64,000 nucleotides of DNA from Methylobacter sp015476545 (GTDB lineage: Bacteria > Pseudomonadota > Gammaproteobacteria > Methylococcales > Methylomonadaceae): assembly GCF_052162025.1 (NCBI RefSeq), contig NZ_CP197401.1, positions 3,844,001 to 3,908,000 on the forward strand, in the 5' to 3' direction. The position numbers and the translations under genes were made by a program. Under the pieces are notes generated by a model, which did no database searches, was not told the DNA's origin, and was given only the letters and a program-made list of their open reading frames with translations. This document shows positions 1 to 9,097 of this stretch, in pieces; positions within the stretch are counted from its first letter, which is position 1; every line of letters starts with the position of its first letter.

Positions 1-337
1 CTGAAGCCACGACTTCTTCCAGGGCATGCGCGCCGGTCACTTTCAGCACCTGCGGATGGCGGGCGCGGATTTCAGCTTCTCTGGAGCCCAGGCAGCCGGT
101 CACGATGACTTTGCCGTTATGAGCCAGCGCTTCACCGATGCTGTCGAGCGATTCCTCGACCGCGGCATCGATAAAACCGCAGGTATTGACGACTACCAGA
201 TCGGCGTCCTGATAAGTCGGCGAGATGGTGTAACCTTCGGCACGCAGCTTGGTTAGAATCCTTTCGCTATCGACCAGGGCTTTCGGGCAACCCAAACTAA
301 TAAAACCGATATGTGGGGCAGTCTTTGAGGCAGTCAT
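1..337 (-). CDS. rimO: Ribosomal protein S12 methylthiotransferase RimO (N-terminal part, runs off the window)
   Basis: Reading the minus strand from an ATG at 337 gives a protein starting MTASKTAPHIGFISLGCPKA, followed by a stretch ending VVNTCGFIDAAVEESLDSIG. This is the N-terminal UPF0004 domain of the methylthiotransferase family. Cysteines in the SLGCPK and NTCGFI contexts are two of the three that bind the auxiliary iron-sulfur cluster; the third is probably in VTGCLG. RimO is a radical-SAM enzyme that adds a methylthio group to an aspartate of ribosomal protein S12; the GCPK and NTCGFI contexts fit RimO better than its relative MiaB. About 112 codons are present and the radical-SAM domain lies outside the window. 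The plus-strand frame over the same bases is a shadow. Confidence 0.9.
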   Translation of the reverse strand, partial: MTASKTAPHIGFISLGCPKALVDSERILTKLRAEGYTISPTYQDADLVVVNTCGFIDAAVEESLDSIGEALAHNGKVIVTGCLGSREAEIRARHPQVLKVTGAHALEEVVAS

Positions 338-366
338 TTCAATCTCTATAATGTTAAACAGCCGGG

Positions 367-1341
367 TTAAGCCGGATTTGCAATAATAATGGCGCGCTTG
401 GGTGCGGGCAGGCCTTCGCGGGTAAGGTTCGGATCGTTGGGATCAAGAAAATCCTTGAGCGAATGAAAAGTCATCCATTCTGTCGTGCGTTGTTCTTCCG
501 TGCTGGTCACAGTCACGTCGACAATGCGGATATTGGTGAAACCGCAGCGCTTCATCCAGCCGACCAACGTATCGCAAGTCGGCAAGAACCAAACATTGCG
601 CATGCAGGCATAGCGGCCTTCGGGCACCAGCACCTGCCCCGGCCCGCCGTCTATGACCAGCGTTTCCAGCACCAGTTCACCGCCCGGCCGCAGACTTTCT
701 TTTAATTCGAGCAGATGATCGATAGGCGAACGGCGGTGGTACAGCACGCCCATGGAAAAGACCGTATCGAACAGTTTCAGGCCATAAGGCACTTCTTCCA
801 TGCCAATCGGCAACACATAAACAGGCGCCTCGCCGTGCAGTTTTCGAATCGCCTGAAATTGCATGACGTTAAGCAGCAACGGGTCAATGCCGACTACCAT
901 GCGGGCTCCGGCCCCGAGCATGCGCCAGCAGTGATAACCATTGCCGCAGCCGACATCCAGTACCAGGCGATTGGCTAATGGCGCGATGTGGTTTTTCAGG
1001 CGATCCCATTTCCAGTCCGAATGCCATTCGGTGTCAATTTTAATGCCAAACAGATCATAAGGACCTTTGCGCCACGGGTGCAAAACCTTGAGCTGGTCTT
1101 TTAACTGCTGACAAGCTTCATCAGTCAGATCTTCAGGGCAGCCTATCCGTACGGCATCGGCATCTAACGATGCGCCAGTATGCTCCGGTTTCGGCAGTTG
1201 CTCGATCAGCGCCTGCCATTGGGCCAATGTGCCGTGATTCGCCGGTTCGAATGTTCGGGCCAGCTGTTGCGGCAATATCTGAGCCCAAGCATCGGCCTTG
1301 GCCTCGAGCAGCGTTTCAATTAAAGGTTGATAATCGATCAT
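367..1341 (-). CDS. cmoB: tRNA U34 carboxymethyltransferase CmoB
   Basis: This 324-residue protein has the usual CmoB length. The N-terminal region (about 1-110) contains the family-like stretch WRKGPYDLFGIKIDTEWHSD. The C-terminal half is a class I methyltransferase fold with the SAM loop LVLDVGCGNGYHCWRM near residue 125 and GVLYHRRSPIDHL further on. CmoB transfers a carboxymethyl group from carboxy-SAM to 5-hydroxyuridine at the wobble position of tRNAs. It lies 29 bases upstream of rimO on the same strand, so the two may be co-transcribed. No cmoA, the enzyme that makes carboxy-SAM, is seen in the window. Confidence 0.95.
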   Translation of the reverse strand: MIDYQPLIETLLEAKADAWAQILPQQLARTFEPANHGTLAQWQALIEQLPKPEHTGASLDADAVRIGCPEDLTDEACQQLKDQLKVLHPWRKGPYDLFGIKIDTEWHSDWKWDRLKNHIAPLANRLVLDVGCGNGYHCWRMLGAGARMVVGIDPLLLNVMQFQAIRKLHGEAPVYVLPIGMEEVPYGLKLFDTVFSMGVLYHRRSPIDHLLELKESLRPGGELVLETLVIDGGPGQVLVPEGRYACMRNVWFLPTCDTLVGWMKRCGFTNIRIVDVTVTSTEEQRTTEWMTFHSLKDFLDPNDPNLTREGLPAPKRAIIIANPA

Positions 1342-1429
1342 TCAGGTAAGTTAAATGCGCTGTCCGCGTCCGGGCACAGCATTAACTGAAAAAAACGGGG
1401 AATTGTGCAGGTCGGAGCTAGTGGGCATT

Positions 1430-1455
1430 GCCACGAAGCTTGTAAGCTTCGTGGC
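1430..1455. repeat. Perfect 12-bp hairpin downstream of mlaC
   Basis: GCCACGAAGCTT, a 2-base loop and its exact complement lie between the mlaC stop (1486, minus) and the cmoB start (1341, minus). There is no uridine run on either strand, so it is a terminator-like or mRNA-stabilising hairpin rather than a clear rho-independent terminator. Confidence 0.55.
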
Positions 1456-1485
1456 AGTCAAAACTAAAAGACGAGAGCCGGGCAA

Positions 1486-2133
1486 TTAAGACCTGGCGGA
1501 TGTTGAACCTGAAGCAAGCGCTTCAGCGTTGCGTTTGGCCAATCCGTCGATCACCGCGGCCAGTGACCCCTTGGTTTTGACTTCATTAGTGAAAGTCGTA
1601 CGGTAGTTGGTCACGAGGCTGACGCCTTCAATCATAATATCATAGGCTTTCCAGTTGCCTTGGCTCTGCACCATCCGGTAATTTACCGCAACAGGCTGAA
1701 TGCCGGGTTGCAGAACTTCGGTTTTGACGACGACTTTTGTCGCGCCGGGTTCCATTTCCAGCGGCAGGAACCGTACTGTCCAGTCGCGGAACTCAACGAA
1801 GGCTCTGGAATAGGTCCTTATCAGCAGCGTCTGGAATTCCTGCTTAAAACGCGCCCGTTCATCATTGGTCGCGGTTTTCCAGATCGGGCCCAGCACCAGT
1901 GCGGAGATTCTGTCGAAATCGGTATGCGGCATAATGACTTCATTGACAAATCGCGTAACCTGGACAAAATCCTGGGCGAACGTTTTGTCCTGCAATTTGG
2001 CGTGTAATTTTGTCGAGGCATCTTCAATCGCTTGTTGTGGAGGCAACAGATCAGCCGCCATGCCTCTTGTCATCGGCATGAAGCCGAGCAACACTGCAAA
2101 TAAAACAAATACCGTATATTGTTTAGCCTTCAT
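1486..2133 (-). CDS. mlaC: MlaC/Ttg2D-family phospholipid-binding periplasmic protein
   Basis: The 215-residue protein starts with a Sec signal peptide (about residues 1-26, ending MTRGMAA) followed by the MlaC fold, including LVLGPIWKTATNDERARFKQEFQTLLIRTY and the C-terminal pattern WKAYDIMIEGVSLVTNYRTTF (each quoted in part from about residues 80 and 160). MlaC shuttles phospholipids between the outer-membrane MlaA complex and the inner-membrane MlaFEDB ABC transporter. The other mla genes are not next to it, so this is an isolated copy; it could serve a related hopanoid or lipid-trafficking role. An ATG at 2133 starts the signal peptide cleanly. Confidence 0.85.
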   Translation of the reverse strand: MKAKQYTVFVLFAVLLGFMPMTRGMAADLLPPQQAIEDASTKLHAKLQDKTFAQDFVQVTRFVNEVIMPHTDFDRISALVLGPIWKTATNDERARFKQEFQTLLIRTYSRAFVEFRDWTVRFLPLEMEPGATKVVVKTEVLQPGIQPVAVNYRMVQSQGNWKAYDIMIEGVSLVTNYRTTFTNEVKTKGSLAAVIDGLAKRNAEALASGSTSARS

Positions 2134-2223
2134 AAAACCCTCTAAGAATTGAAACTAGCGAATACTTTCTATTTTCGAATATCAGCGACCCATATTCCCT
2201 GATAAAATAAATCCCAAGCCAAA

Positions 2224-2251
2224 CAGTCCGTCAAGCTGACTTGACGGACTG
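2224..2251. repeat. 12-bp stem hairpin between mlaC and hemB
   Basis: CAGTCCGTCAAG, loop CTGA, then the exact complement. It lies in the 156-base divergent gap between mlaC (minus) and hemB (plus), about 40 bases before the hemB start, and would be in the hemB leader if transcription starts upstream. No T-run follows. Function unknown. Confidence 0.5.
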
Positions 2252-2289
2252 CATGACTCAAGCCAGAGGTTCTGATAATTTCCAAACCC

Positions 2290-3309
2290 ATGACTATGGA
2301 TAAGATGACATATAATAACATCAATTTCCCCCGCACACGCATGAGAAGAATGCGTTATAACGATTTTTCCCGCCGTTTAATGCGCGAACACCGCTTATCC
2401 GTTGATGACTTGATTTACCCGATGTTTGTTACTGAAGGCGCAAATCAGAGAGAAGCCATCACCTCGATGCCGGGCATAGAGCGGCTCTCCCTGGACTTGT
2501 TGCTGGAAGAGGCGCATGCGCTTTATGATCTCGGTATTCCTGCCATTGCGCTGTTTCCGGTAACGCCTCTGGATAAAAAGTCCGACGCCGCCGCCGAGGC
2601 TTACAACCCTGACGGCCTGGCTCAGCGTAGCGTAAGGGCTTTAAAGAAAGCCTTGCCGGAACTGGGCATTATCACCGATGTCGCCCTCGATCCCTTCACC
2701 TCTCACGGGCAGGACGGCCTGATCAATCAGGACGGCTATGTCATGAACGACGAAACGATAGCCGTGCTGGTCAAGCAAGCGCTATCCCATGCCGAAGCCG
2801 GAGCCGATATCGTCGCGCCTTCGGATATGATGGACGGACGCATCGGCGCGATAAGAGAAGCGCTGGAAGCCCAAAATCATATCAATACGCGCATCCTCGC
2901 CTATTCCGCCAAATATGCATCGAGCTTTTACGGCCCTTTCCGGGATGCCGTCGGCTCGGCCGGCAATCTGGGCAAAGGCAATAAATACAGCTATCAGATG
3001 GACCCGGCCAACTCCGATGAGGCGCTGCGCGAAATTCAACTGGATCTGCAGGAAGGCGCCGACATGGTCATGGTCAAGCCCGGCATGCCCTATCTCGATA
3101 TTATCCGCCGCGTAAAGGACCAGTACGGCGTGCCGACTTTCGCCTATCAGGTCAGCGGCGAATATGCCATGCTCAAAGCGGCCGCCATGAACGGCTGGCT
3201 GGATGAGAAACAGGTTGTTCTGGAATCCCTGCTGGCCTTCAAGCGCGCCGGCAGCGATGCGATTCTGACTTATTTTGCCAAATCCGTGGCGCAATGGTTG
3301 CGGGACTAA
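2290..3309 (+). CDS. hemB: Delta-aminolevulinic acid dehydratase (porphobilinogen synthase)
   Basis: The enzyme condenses two 5-aminolevulinate molecules to porphobilinogen in tetrapyrrole (haem, cobalamin) synthesis. The 339-residue length is normal. The two Schiff-base lysines are visible as K208 in YSAKYASSFYGPF and K263 in MVMVKPGMPYLD. At the metal site the sequence DVALDPFTSHGQDG (about residues 130-143) has aspartates in place of the zinc-binding cysteines, so this is the magnesium-type enzyme usual in many proteobacteria. The start at 2290 gives MTMDKMTYNN; in-frame ATGs at 2296 and 2305 are alternatives. Confidence 0.96.
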   Translation: MTMDKMTYNNINFPRTRMRRMRYNDFSRRLMREHRLSVDDLIYPMFVTEGANQREAITSMPGIERLSLDLLLEEAHALYDLGIPAIALFPVTPLDKKSDAAAEAYNPDGLAQRSVRALKKALPELGIITDVALDPFTSHGQDGLINQDGYVMNDETIAVLVKQALSHAEAGADIVAPSDMMDGRIGAIREALEAQNHINTRILAYSAKYASSFYGPFRDAVGSAGNLGKGNKYSYQMDPANSDEALREIQLDLQEGADMVMVKPGMPYLDIIRRVKDQYGVPTFAYQVSGEYAMLKAAAMNGWLDEKQVVLESLLAFKRAGSDAILTYFAKSVAQWLRD

Positions 3310-3373
3310 TCAGTTGTTGCCTTAACGCTCTGAAACAAGCATTTTTCATAACCCTAAATCTGGAATCCGTACC

Positions 3374-3901
3374 ATGTCAGAAGATTATCTAATTCCCCCC
3401 AAGCGAAGGTTTCACTTTGAAGAAGCCATCCTGGTCCTGCTGCTGATCCTGTCGCTGGTAGGCATCGGCATCAACGATTTTTCTCCTGCCGATGGTTTGG
3501 GTTACTGGATTATCATGGTGTTCGTGTTCGGCCTGTTCGGGATCCTGATCGGCTGGCTGCAATCCAAGCATAATATCGACGATTTCAAGAAAATAGTGCG
3601 CGAGCAGTCCATTCACTGGCTCACTTCCCTGATAGTGGTCGGCGGCGCTTTCTTAGTGCAAAAATCCGGCCGCATTGATCCTGAAAGCGCGGGATTGGTC
3701 ATTTTATTGATTTTGTCGCTATCGACTATCCTCGATGGCCTGCGGGTAGGCTGGCGCTTCAGTCTGGTTGGGCTGTTCATGGGCACTTCCGCCGTTGTTG
3801 CCGCTTACACGGAACACTTTCTGTGGATAGAAATACTGATTGCCATCGGCATTGTGCTGCTGACGATCTTGTGGGAATACTGGGTGGAAAAAAGAGAATA
3901 A
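3374..3901 (+). CDS. Hypothetical multi-pass membrane protein between hemB and aroE
   Basis: The 175-residue protein has a short charged N-terminus (MSEDYLIPPKRRFHFEEA) followed by about five hydrophobic segments, near residues 18-35, 45-62, 80-97, 105-120 and 125-168, and ends in WEYWVEKRE. It starts 64 bases after hemB and its stop is only 2 bases before the aroE ATG at 3904, so hemB, this gene and aroE look like one transcription unit. No catalytic motif is visible and I do not recognise the family. The tight packing suggests translation coupled to aroE. Confidence 0.75.
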   Translation: MSEDYLIPPKRRFHFEEAILVLLLILSLVGIGINDFSPADGLGYWIIMVFVFGLFGILIGWLQSKHNIDDFKKIVREQSIHWLTSLIVVGGAFLVQKSGRIDPESAGLVILLILSLSTILDGLRVGWRFSLVGLFMGTSAVVAAYTEHFLWIEILIAIGIVLLTILWEYWVEKRE

Positions 3902-3903
3902 CC

Positions 3904-4737
3904 ATGATGACAACAGATCGCTATGCCGTTTTCGGCCATCCCATCAAGCACAGCAAATCCCCTAGAATCCATCGGCTTTTCGCCGAGCAGACAGGCCAAT
4001 CGCTTGAATATACCGCGCAGGATGTGCCTGCCGAACAATTCCAGAGCGCGGCTACGGCCTTTTTCACCGCAGGCGGCAAAGGACTGAACTGTACGGTACC
4101 CCTGAAAGGACTGGCCTGGGCTTTTGCCGACAGCAAAACCGAGCGGGCTCAGCTTAGCCAGGCGGTCAATACGCTTGCCGTACAGGCAGACGGCTCTATT
4201 CTCGGCGATAACACGGACGGCAAAGGTTTGGTAACGGACCTGACAGCTAACCATGCCATCGACTTAACAGGAAACCGGATTTTAATCCTGGGCGCGGGCG
4301 GCGCCGGCAGAGGCATCATAGGCCCTCTCCTTGAGCAGGCCCCGCATTCCATAGTCATCGCCAACCGCACTGTCGAAAAAGCCGTCGATCTGGCACAGGC
4401 TTTCCATCACAAGGGAGTTGTCAGCGGCTGCGGGTTTGACGACTTGCAGAGCCGGCAATTTGATTTGATTTTAAACGCGACCTCGGCCAGTTTAAGCGAC
4501 CAGCTGCCGCCTTTGCCCGATGGCCTGCTGGCTGAAAACGGCGTCTGCTATGATCTCGCCTATGGCAACGAACCGACGGCTTTCGTGCGCTGGGGGCTCA
4601 GGCAAAACGCGGCAAAAAGTCTGGACGGACTTGGCATGCTGGTCGAGCAGGCGGCCGAGGCATTTTTTATCTGGCGCGGCGTTCGTCCTGAAGCCCGGCC
4701 CGTTATTGAATTGCTCAACTCAGAGCGTCAGGCCTAA
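3904..4737 (+). CDS. aroE: Shikimate dehydrogenase (NADP-dependent)
   Basis: AroE reduces 3-dehydroshikimate to shikimate in aromatic amino acid synthesis. I place the start at the ATG at 3904, giving MMTTDRYAVFGHPIKHSKSP and 277 residues, the usual family length; the open frame runs upstream but would overlap the previous gene by 79 bases. The substrate site (GHPIKHSKSPRIH), the catalytic lysine context NCTVPLKGLAW, the NADP-binding loop ILGAGGAGRGIIGPL (near residue 127) and NATSASLSD are all present. No missing key residue is seen. Confidence 0.95.
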   Translation: MMTTDRYAVFGHPIKHSKSPRIHRLFAEQTGQSLEYTAQDVPAEQFQSAATAFFTAGGKGLNCTVPLKGLAWAFADSKTERAQLSQAVNTLAVQADGSILGDNTDGKGLVTDLTANHAIDLTGNRILILGAGGAGRGIIGPLLEQAPHSIVIANRTVEKAVDLAQAFHHKGVVSGCGFDDLQSRQFDLILNATSASLSDQLPPLPDGLLAENGVCYDLAYGNEPTAFVRWGLRQNAAKSLDGLGMLVEQAAEAFFIWRGVRPEARPVIELLNSERQA

Positions 4738-4780
4738 AAGAAACACGCGCCCAATCAATCGGCCTGCGCTTTATTCTGAC

Positions 4781-5308
4781 CTATTTCAAATACTGGTCCT
4801 TCAAATGCATATAATGCTGAGAAGAATACTCCAGAAATTCTTTTTCAGACTCTTTTAAAGGTCTTGCCTGCTTGGCGGGCGCGCCCACGTAGAGATAACC
4901 GCTTTCCAGCGCTTTTCCGGGCGGCACCAGCGCTCCGGCTCCCAGCATGACATAATCCTCGAGCACGGCATCATCCATAATGATGGCGCCGACACCTATC
5001 AGACAATAATTCCCGACGGTACAGGCATGAACCACGGCCCGATGCCCGATCGTCACGCCTTTGCCGATCGTTAACGGATGCCCTTGCGGCGAAAACTTGC
5101 CGGCGTGTGATACATGCAATACGGCACCATCCTGAACATTGGTGCCTTCGCCGATCGTGATGCTTTCCACATCGCCTCTGACCACCGTCATCGGCCATAT
5201 TGACACGTCATCGCCGATCGCCACATCACCAATCACCACGGCGCTGTCATCGATATAGACGGACCTGCCGATGCTAGGCTGCTTATCATTGAATTTTCTG
5301 ATTGCCAC
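4781..5308 (-). CDS. Gamma-carbonic-anhydrase-like left-handed beta-helix protein (YrdA family)
   Basis: This 175-residue protein is built of hexapeptide repeats (for example VVIGDVAIGDDVSIWP) forming a left-handed beta-helix. Three metal-binding histidines are visible: one in GAVLHVSHAGK and two in VTIGHRAVVHACTVG. The C-terminal GAPAKQARPLKESEKEFL is typical of the YrdA/PaaY/CaiE group. Members bind zinc or another metal as trimers; many have weak or no measured carbonic anhydrase activity, so the exact reaction is uncertain. It is convergent with aroE, 43 bases away. Confidence 0.85.
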   Translation of the reverse strand: MAIRKFNDKQPSIGRSVYIDDSAVVIGDVAIGDDVSIWPMTVVRGDVESITIGEGTNVQDGAVLHVSHAGKFSPQGHPLTIGKGVTIGHRAVVHACTVGNYCLIGVGAIIMDDAVLEDYVMLGAGALVPPGKALESGYLYVGAPAKQARPLKESEKEFLEYSSQHYMHLKDQYLK

Positions 5309-5464
5309 ACTACCTCCTGATTGTTGACTATAATTTATGTTTTAAATGCATATGCAAAAAGACTAATTGATGCTCGTACGCACCGTGTTCCGGCTTGGCA
5401 TATTAAAACATGATACATCAAAGGCGATGCGGGCAGATCATCTTCATAGATAAACCATGAAATT

Positions 5465-6121
5465 ATGGCTAAATGCATCAGCTGTGCAGCACCACTGCCG
5501 GCAAACACCAACAAATGTTCATATTGCGGCTCATACAATGATGTCGATCTGAACAACAGGCATTCATATACCGCTATCCAGAGACGGCCTGACCGACTGT
5601 GCCCTCATTGCGAGAAACCCTTACAAACCATCAATATCAACGGCACCGTTCTGATTGAGCGCTGTGAATATTGTTTTGGATTGTTTTTTGATCCCGGAGA
5701 AATAGACATCCTGCTTGAAAGCACTGTCCCGAACGTTTCCGATGCAAATCAGCAATATCTGGACAATATCAATAAGGATCGCCATCAAGCCAATAAAAAA
5801 GTCAAATACATCAAATGTCCTGTCTGCCGCACCCTTATGAACCGGCGCGTATTCGGCCATCGCAGCGGCGTGGTTGTCGACCGCTGCAAAAACCATGGCA
5901 TCTGGCTCGACAGCGGCGAAATAACCCATCTTATGGAATGGAAGAAGGCCGGCGGCCAGCTACTGCATGAGCGGACAATTCAAGTCGAGAAAAGAACAGG
6001 TCGTCACAAAATGACTCGGGATTATACTGACGCATCCCCATCCGATTACGCGGACAAGAGCCTGGGAGTTGAATTATTAGAAGTCGTAGTTTCGCTTATC
6101 GGAAAGTACTTTGCCGATTAA
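5465..6121 (+). CDS. TFIIB-type zinc-ribbon protein of unknown function
   Basis: The 218-residue protein carries several CxxC pairs: CISC and CSYC near the N-terminus (residues 4-20), CPHC and CEYC (about 47-70), and CPVC with a later CKNHGIWLDSGEI (about 118-150). The last two blocks match the zf-TFIIB pattern, in which CP.C pairs with C..C.G.WLD.GE. Such proteins bind zinc; their role is mostly unknown. No membrane segment is seen. It stands alone between convergent and divergent neighbours. Confidence 0.8.
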   Translation: MAKCISCAAPLPANTNKCSYCGSYNDVDLNNRHSYTAIQRRPDRLCPHCEKPLQTININGTVLIERCEYCFGLFFDPGEIDILLESTVPNVSDANQQYLDNINKDRHQANKKVKYIKCPVCRTLMNRRVFGHRSGVVVDRCKNHGIWLDSGEITHLMEWKKAGGQLLHERTIQVEKRTGRHKMTRDYTDASPSDYADKSLGVELLEVVVSLIGKYFAD

Positions 6122-6255
6122 AACTGCAGAATTCATATCATTGCGTGATATGTCCGGTGAGTTAAGCGAGGGGATTTGCCGGGCATAAACCATACCCGGC
6201 ACTCATTCAAAAATGAGCCGCCGAAAATGCAGGACGCATTTCCGGTTATTTCTAT

Positions 6256-6465
6256 TTATTTGCCTTCAGTAGCAGGTGCTGCTGGTGCTGGTTCTGCTGG
6301 CGCTGATTCAGCAGGTGCTGTAGTTGCTGGTGCAGGAGTAGTCGCTGCAGGAGCCGACTCTGATGAGCTGCCTGTTGCAGGCGTAGTAGTTTCCTCTCCT
6401 TTATTGCAACCAGTCAATAAAGCCAAACCGAATAAACCTACTGCGATAATTTCTCTAGTTTTCAT
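6256..6465 (-). CDS. Small Ala/Pro/Thr-rich lipoprotein
   Basis: The 69-residue protein begins MKTREIIAVGLFGLALLTGC, a type II signal peptide with lipobox LLTGC (cysteine at 20), then a low-complexity tail of alanine, proline, threonine, serine and glutamate (ATTPAPATTAPAESAP and similar). The mature part has no recognisable fold and resembles a flexible tether. A good ribosome-binding purine stretch (AAGAAGGA) lies just upstream of the ATG at 6465. Confidence 0.75.
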   Translation of the reverse strand: MKTREIIAVGLFGLALLTGCNKGEETTTPATGSSSESAPAATTPAPATTAPAESAPAEPAPAAPATEGK

Positions 6466-6652
6466 TGCATATCCTTCTTATTATATGGTTATTAACGCAC
6501 TTTCCTTACCTGCAAAAAATTACAAGTAATTATTTATTTTAACATAGAGATTACTAGAGCTAATAATCAAAAAATTATTTCTCCAATAAAGTCTATATTC
6601 GGAATATAGATGGTATTCATAAACACTATAATACCGACCAGTAACAACTGGT

Positions 6653-7873
6653 TTAGACTGAATCTGTAACATAAAACAACAGCTCCACATGACTGACAGC
6701 GGAAGCGGAATTTATTAATTTATGTAACCGGCATGAGATATCTTTTTCTCCATGCCGCATATTAACAAATTCACCCACAGAAAAACCGCTCGAGCTATAG
6801 ACAATACCGTCTTGCTGTTTTAATGCCTTAATGCCCGGAAGAAAAACAGCCCGATAAGACGATTCTTTCTGGCCGGGCGGCATCAAGCCGATCACTTCGG
6901 ATTCAAAGCCAAGCATTTCGATTCCCATACGCCCTGTTGATCAAGCCTGTCTCTACTCTATTATCTTTAGCCGAAATCAGCGCAAAAATATCGCCGACCC
7001 TAATCTTTAAATCAGCGGATTTCCATAATATGTACAGTCCCTGGGCGCTGTTATTAATTATTTCAAAAGCGCCAACGAACACATCTTCAAGCAATTTGCT
7101 CTTCTCAATATCCGACGGTTTCCAGACTCGGCTATCGTATGAGATTTCCCTGCTGAACTTCAAGATTCTGTTTATTGCTGAACCCTGATGCTCTTTCCCG
7201 TAATGCATTTTCATCTGATGCATCCAGCCACAGCCCTCCGGCACCAGTTCCCAATCGGGAACCTGCCAGTTTCCCGGCAATTCTGGAATCTTTTTTGAAG
7301 CGGAATTAAATTTTCCGTTTCGTTTTTATTATTCTTGCACAGGAATCTTATTAAATTATTAAAACCAATAATGCCCAGGCCATCCCTCTGTTCGGCAATT
7401 CGGGTATATTTTCTTTTTTTGCGCCAGGCCCAAAGACTTGACCACGCGCATGGACAGTGGCCGGTTTATTGGCTTTAACACATCATGACCGGCCACTTCC
7501 TGTTTTAATAACTGATAAAGATTTCTGAAAGTGAATAATTTTCAGCCAGCATCGCGTAGGCAAATGTAACAATATCGACATGCGCCCGCTCTTCCATACC
7601 GAGAGGAAATCCAGCGTCCAGATAGCTTTTTTCCAACTGGCCGACAAGATCTTCCAGGCAAGTATCGATTTCCTGCAAATAAGCCAAATGCTGCTAAGGA
7701 TCGGTCTCAATGCGGGTGAAAGCTTGCAAGAGACAGAAAACTTCTTTGCCCGAATTGTAATCCCGCTTTATGGACAAGGCGCGCAGCCAGTCGGTGAGCG
7801 CTTGCCTGTTAAGCGCAAATGGAATTTTATAATCGCTTAGATCCGACACCATCCTGAATCTTGAATTGTCCAT
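6653..7873 (-). pseudogene. Broken gene for a large protein with a possible C-terminal PilZ-like domain
   Basis: Pieces of one minus-strand gene remain. The first starts at an ATG at 7873 behind a strong GAGGAGG ribosome site and reads MDNSRFRMVSDLSDYKIPFA onward. At 7694-7696 there is an in-frame TAG, after which the same frame continues (QHLAYLQEIDTCLEDLVGQL) to a stop at 7505-7507. About 220 bases without homologous-looking coding follow. The C-terminal part resumes near 7320 and runs to about 6930, where a one-base frameshift moves it into the frame ending at 6653; joined, it reads GLINR then RMGIEMLGFESEVIGLM. The pattern NNSAQGLYILW followed by VGDIFALI and GLI.R is PilZ-like, a weak call. 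It lies downstream of lptG on the same strand. Confidence 0.7.
7456..7497. repeat. 10-bp inverted repeat inside the broken gene
   Basis: AGTGGCCGGT at 7456-7465 and its exact complement at 7488-7497, with a 22-base loop. It sits in the non-coding stretch between the two remaining halves of the pseudogene, just after the stop of the first half. It may be a hairpin or a scar of whatever removed the middle of the gene. Confidence 0.45.
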
Positions 7874-8029
7874 TGTCCTCCTCAATAAATATACAAGTAG
7901 CGCTGACTGTGGCATTCAGTACAGTAGCGTTTTCATTATATTTTTAACCCTTCAGCGTCCTTTTAAAATATTGAAGAAATATTGAGGATGGAATTAAGCA
8001 GGGCGGAATTTAGATTCTGCCCTGCCCGT

Positions 8030-9097
8030 TTATTGCACGCGCCGCATGGCGAACAGAGCCAGCCCCAAGACTATCAGGCTGGGGAGAAACGCCATCAGCG
8101 GAGGATTAAGGTCATAAATTAACCCCATGTGCCCGACGATTTTGTCGAAAATATTGAAGCCCATGCCGATGATTACCCCTACCATCATCCTGCCGCCGAC
8201 GCTGACGCCTCGTTTAACGCCTATCACGAACGGCGCCGAAACCAGCAGCATGATAAAGGTGACCAGCGGATTAACCACGCGTCCCCAGAAAGCTAATTCA
8301 AAGGACTGGGATTTTTGATGATTTTCCTTAAGAAAATCAATGTACATCGCCAGATCATACAAGGACATATTATCAGGGCTTATGACAACAACCTTCAGCA
8401 AATCCGGCGCAATCGATGATTTCCAGACCTGCTCGCTCTGTGCACTGGCGGCCATTTGCTCTGTTGAAATCTGTGATTGCCTGATGCCTTCCAGTTTCCA
8501 CTGCTGATCCTTTAAAAAAGTCGCCTTGTCCGCATGCACAGATTGGCGCAACCGGCGCTGGTCATCCAGTTCATAAATACTGATGTCAGCGAGATGCCCA
8601 TCATCGATGATTTGCCTGACGTTGATGAATTTACCGCCTTCCCGCAACCAAAGGCCATACCGGTAATTCATGGAAACTTGCTCATTCTGGGCAGTGGATT
8701 TGATCATCTGCGCCGTGCGTTCAGTCAAAGGCGCCACAAACTCGCCAACGGCAATGGAAATCACTACTAAAATAGCACCGGCCAGCATCACTGCTTTAAT
8801 AATGCCCAGAACGGACAGTCCAGCCGCACGCATGGCGATCAATTCGCGATTATTGCCCATGGCGCCCAATATGAACAAACTGCCCAGCAACGCCGATGAC
8901 GGCATCAACTCATAAAAAACCCGGGGGGAAGTCAGCGCCAGATAGGAAAAGATTTCCTTTAAGCCATAATGCCCTTTTCCCAGATCCTTTAACTCATCAC
9001 TAAAGGTGAACAGATTGAACAATGTCAATAGCAATAGAATCGCAATCAGCGAACCTTTTAAAATCTCCTTGACGATATACTTCGTTAATACATTCAC
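8030..9097 (-). CDS. lptG: Lipopolysaccharide export permease LptG
   Basis: LptG and LptF form the membrane part of the LptB2FG ABC transporter that extracts LPS from the inner membrane. I place the start at the GTG at 9097, giving (M)NVLTKYIVKEILKGSLIAIL and 355 residues. This GTG overlaps the lptF stop as GTGA, a classic coupled start; the open frame extends 90 bases further up but would overlap lptF. There are six expected membrane segments: three N-terminal (about residues 13-110), a periplasmic beta-jellyroll part, and three C-terminal, ending LFAMRRVQ. Confidence 0.94.
   Translation of the reverse strand: MNVLTKYIVKEILKGSLIAILLLLTLFNLFTFSDELKDLGKGHYGLKEIFSYLALTSPRVFYELMPSSALLGSLFILGAMGNNRELIAMRAAGLSVLGIIKAVMLAGAILVVISIAVGEFVAPLTERTAQMIKSTAQNEQVSMNYRYGLWLREGGKFINVRQIIDDGHLADISIYELDDQRRLRQSVHADKATFLKDQQWKLEGIRQSQISTEQMAASAQSEQVWKSSIAPDLLKVVVISPDNMSLYDLAMYIDFLKENHQKSQSFELAFWGRVVNPLVTFIMLLVSAPFVIGVKRGVSVGGRMMVGVIIGMGFNIFDKIVGHMGLIYDLNPPLMAFLPSLIVLGLALFAMRRVQ

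Noticed and set aside
26..256. Plus-strand frame at the left edge
   Set aside because: It is the opposite-strand shadow of rimO.
6176..6529. 117-codon plus-strand frame rich in alanine and glycine
   Set aside because: It is the antisense of the small lipoprotein gene, whose lipobox and ribosome site support the minus strand.
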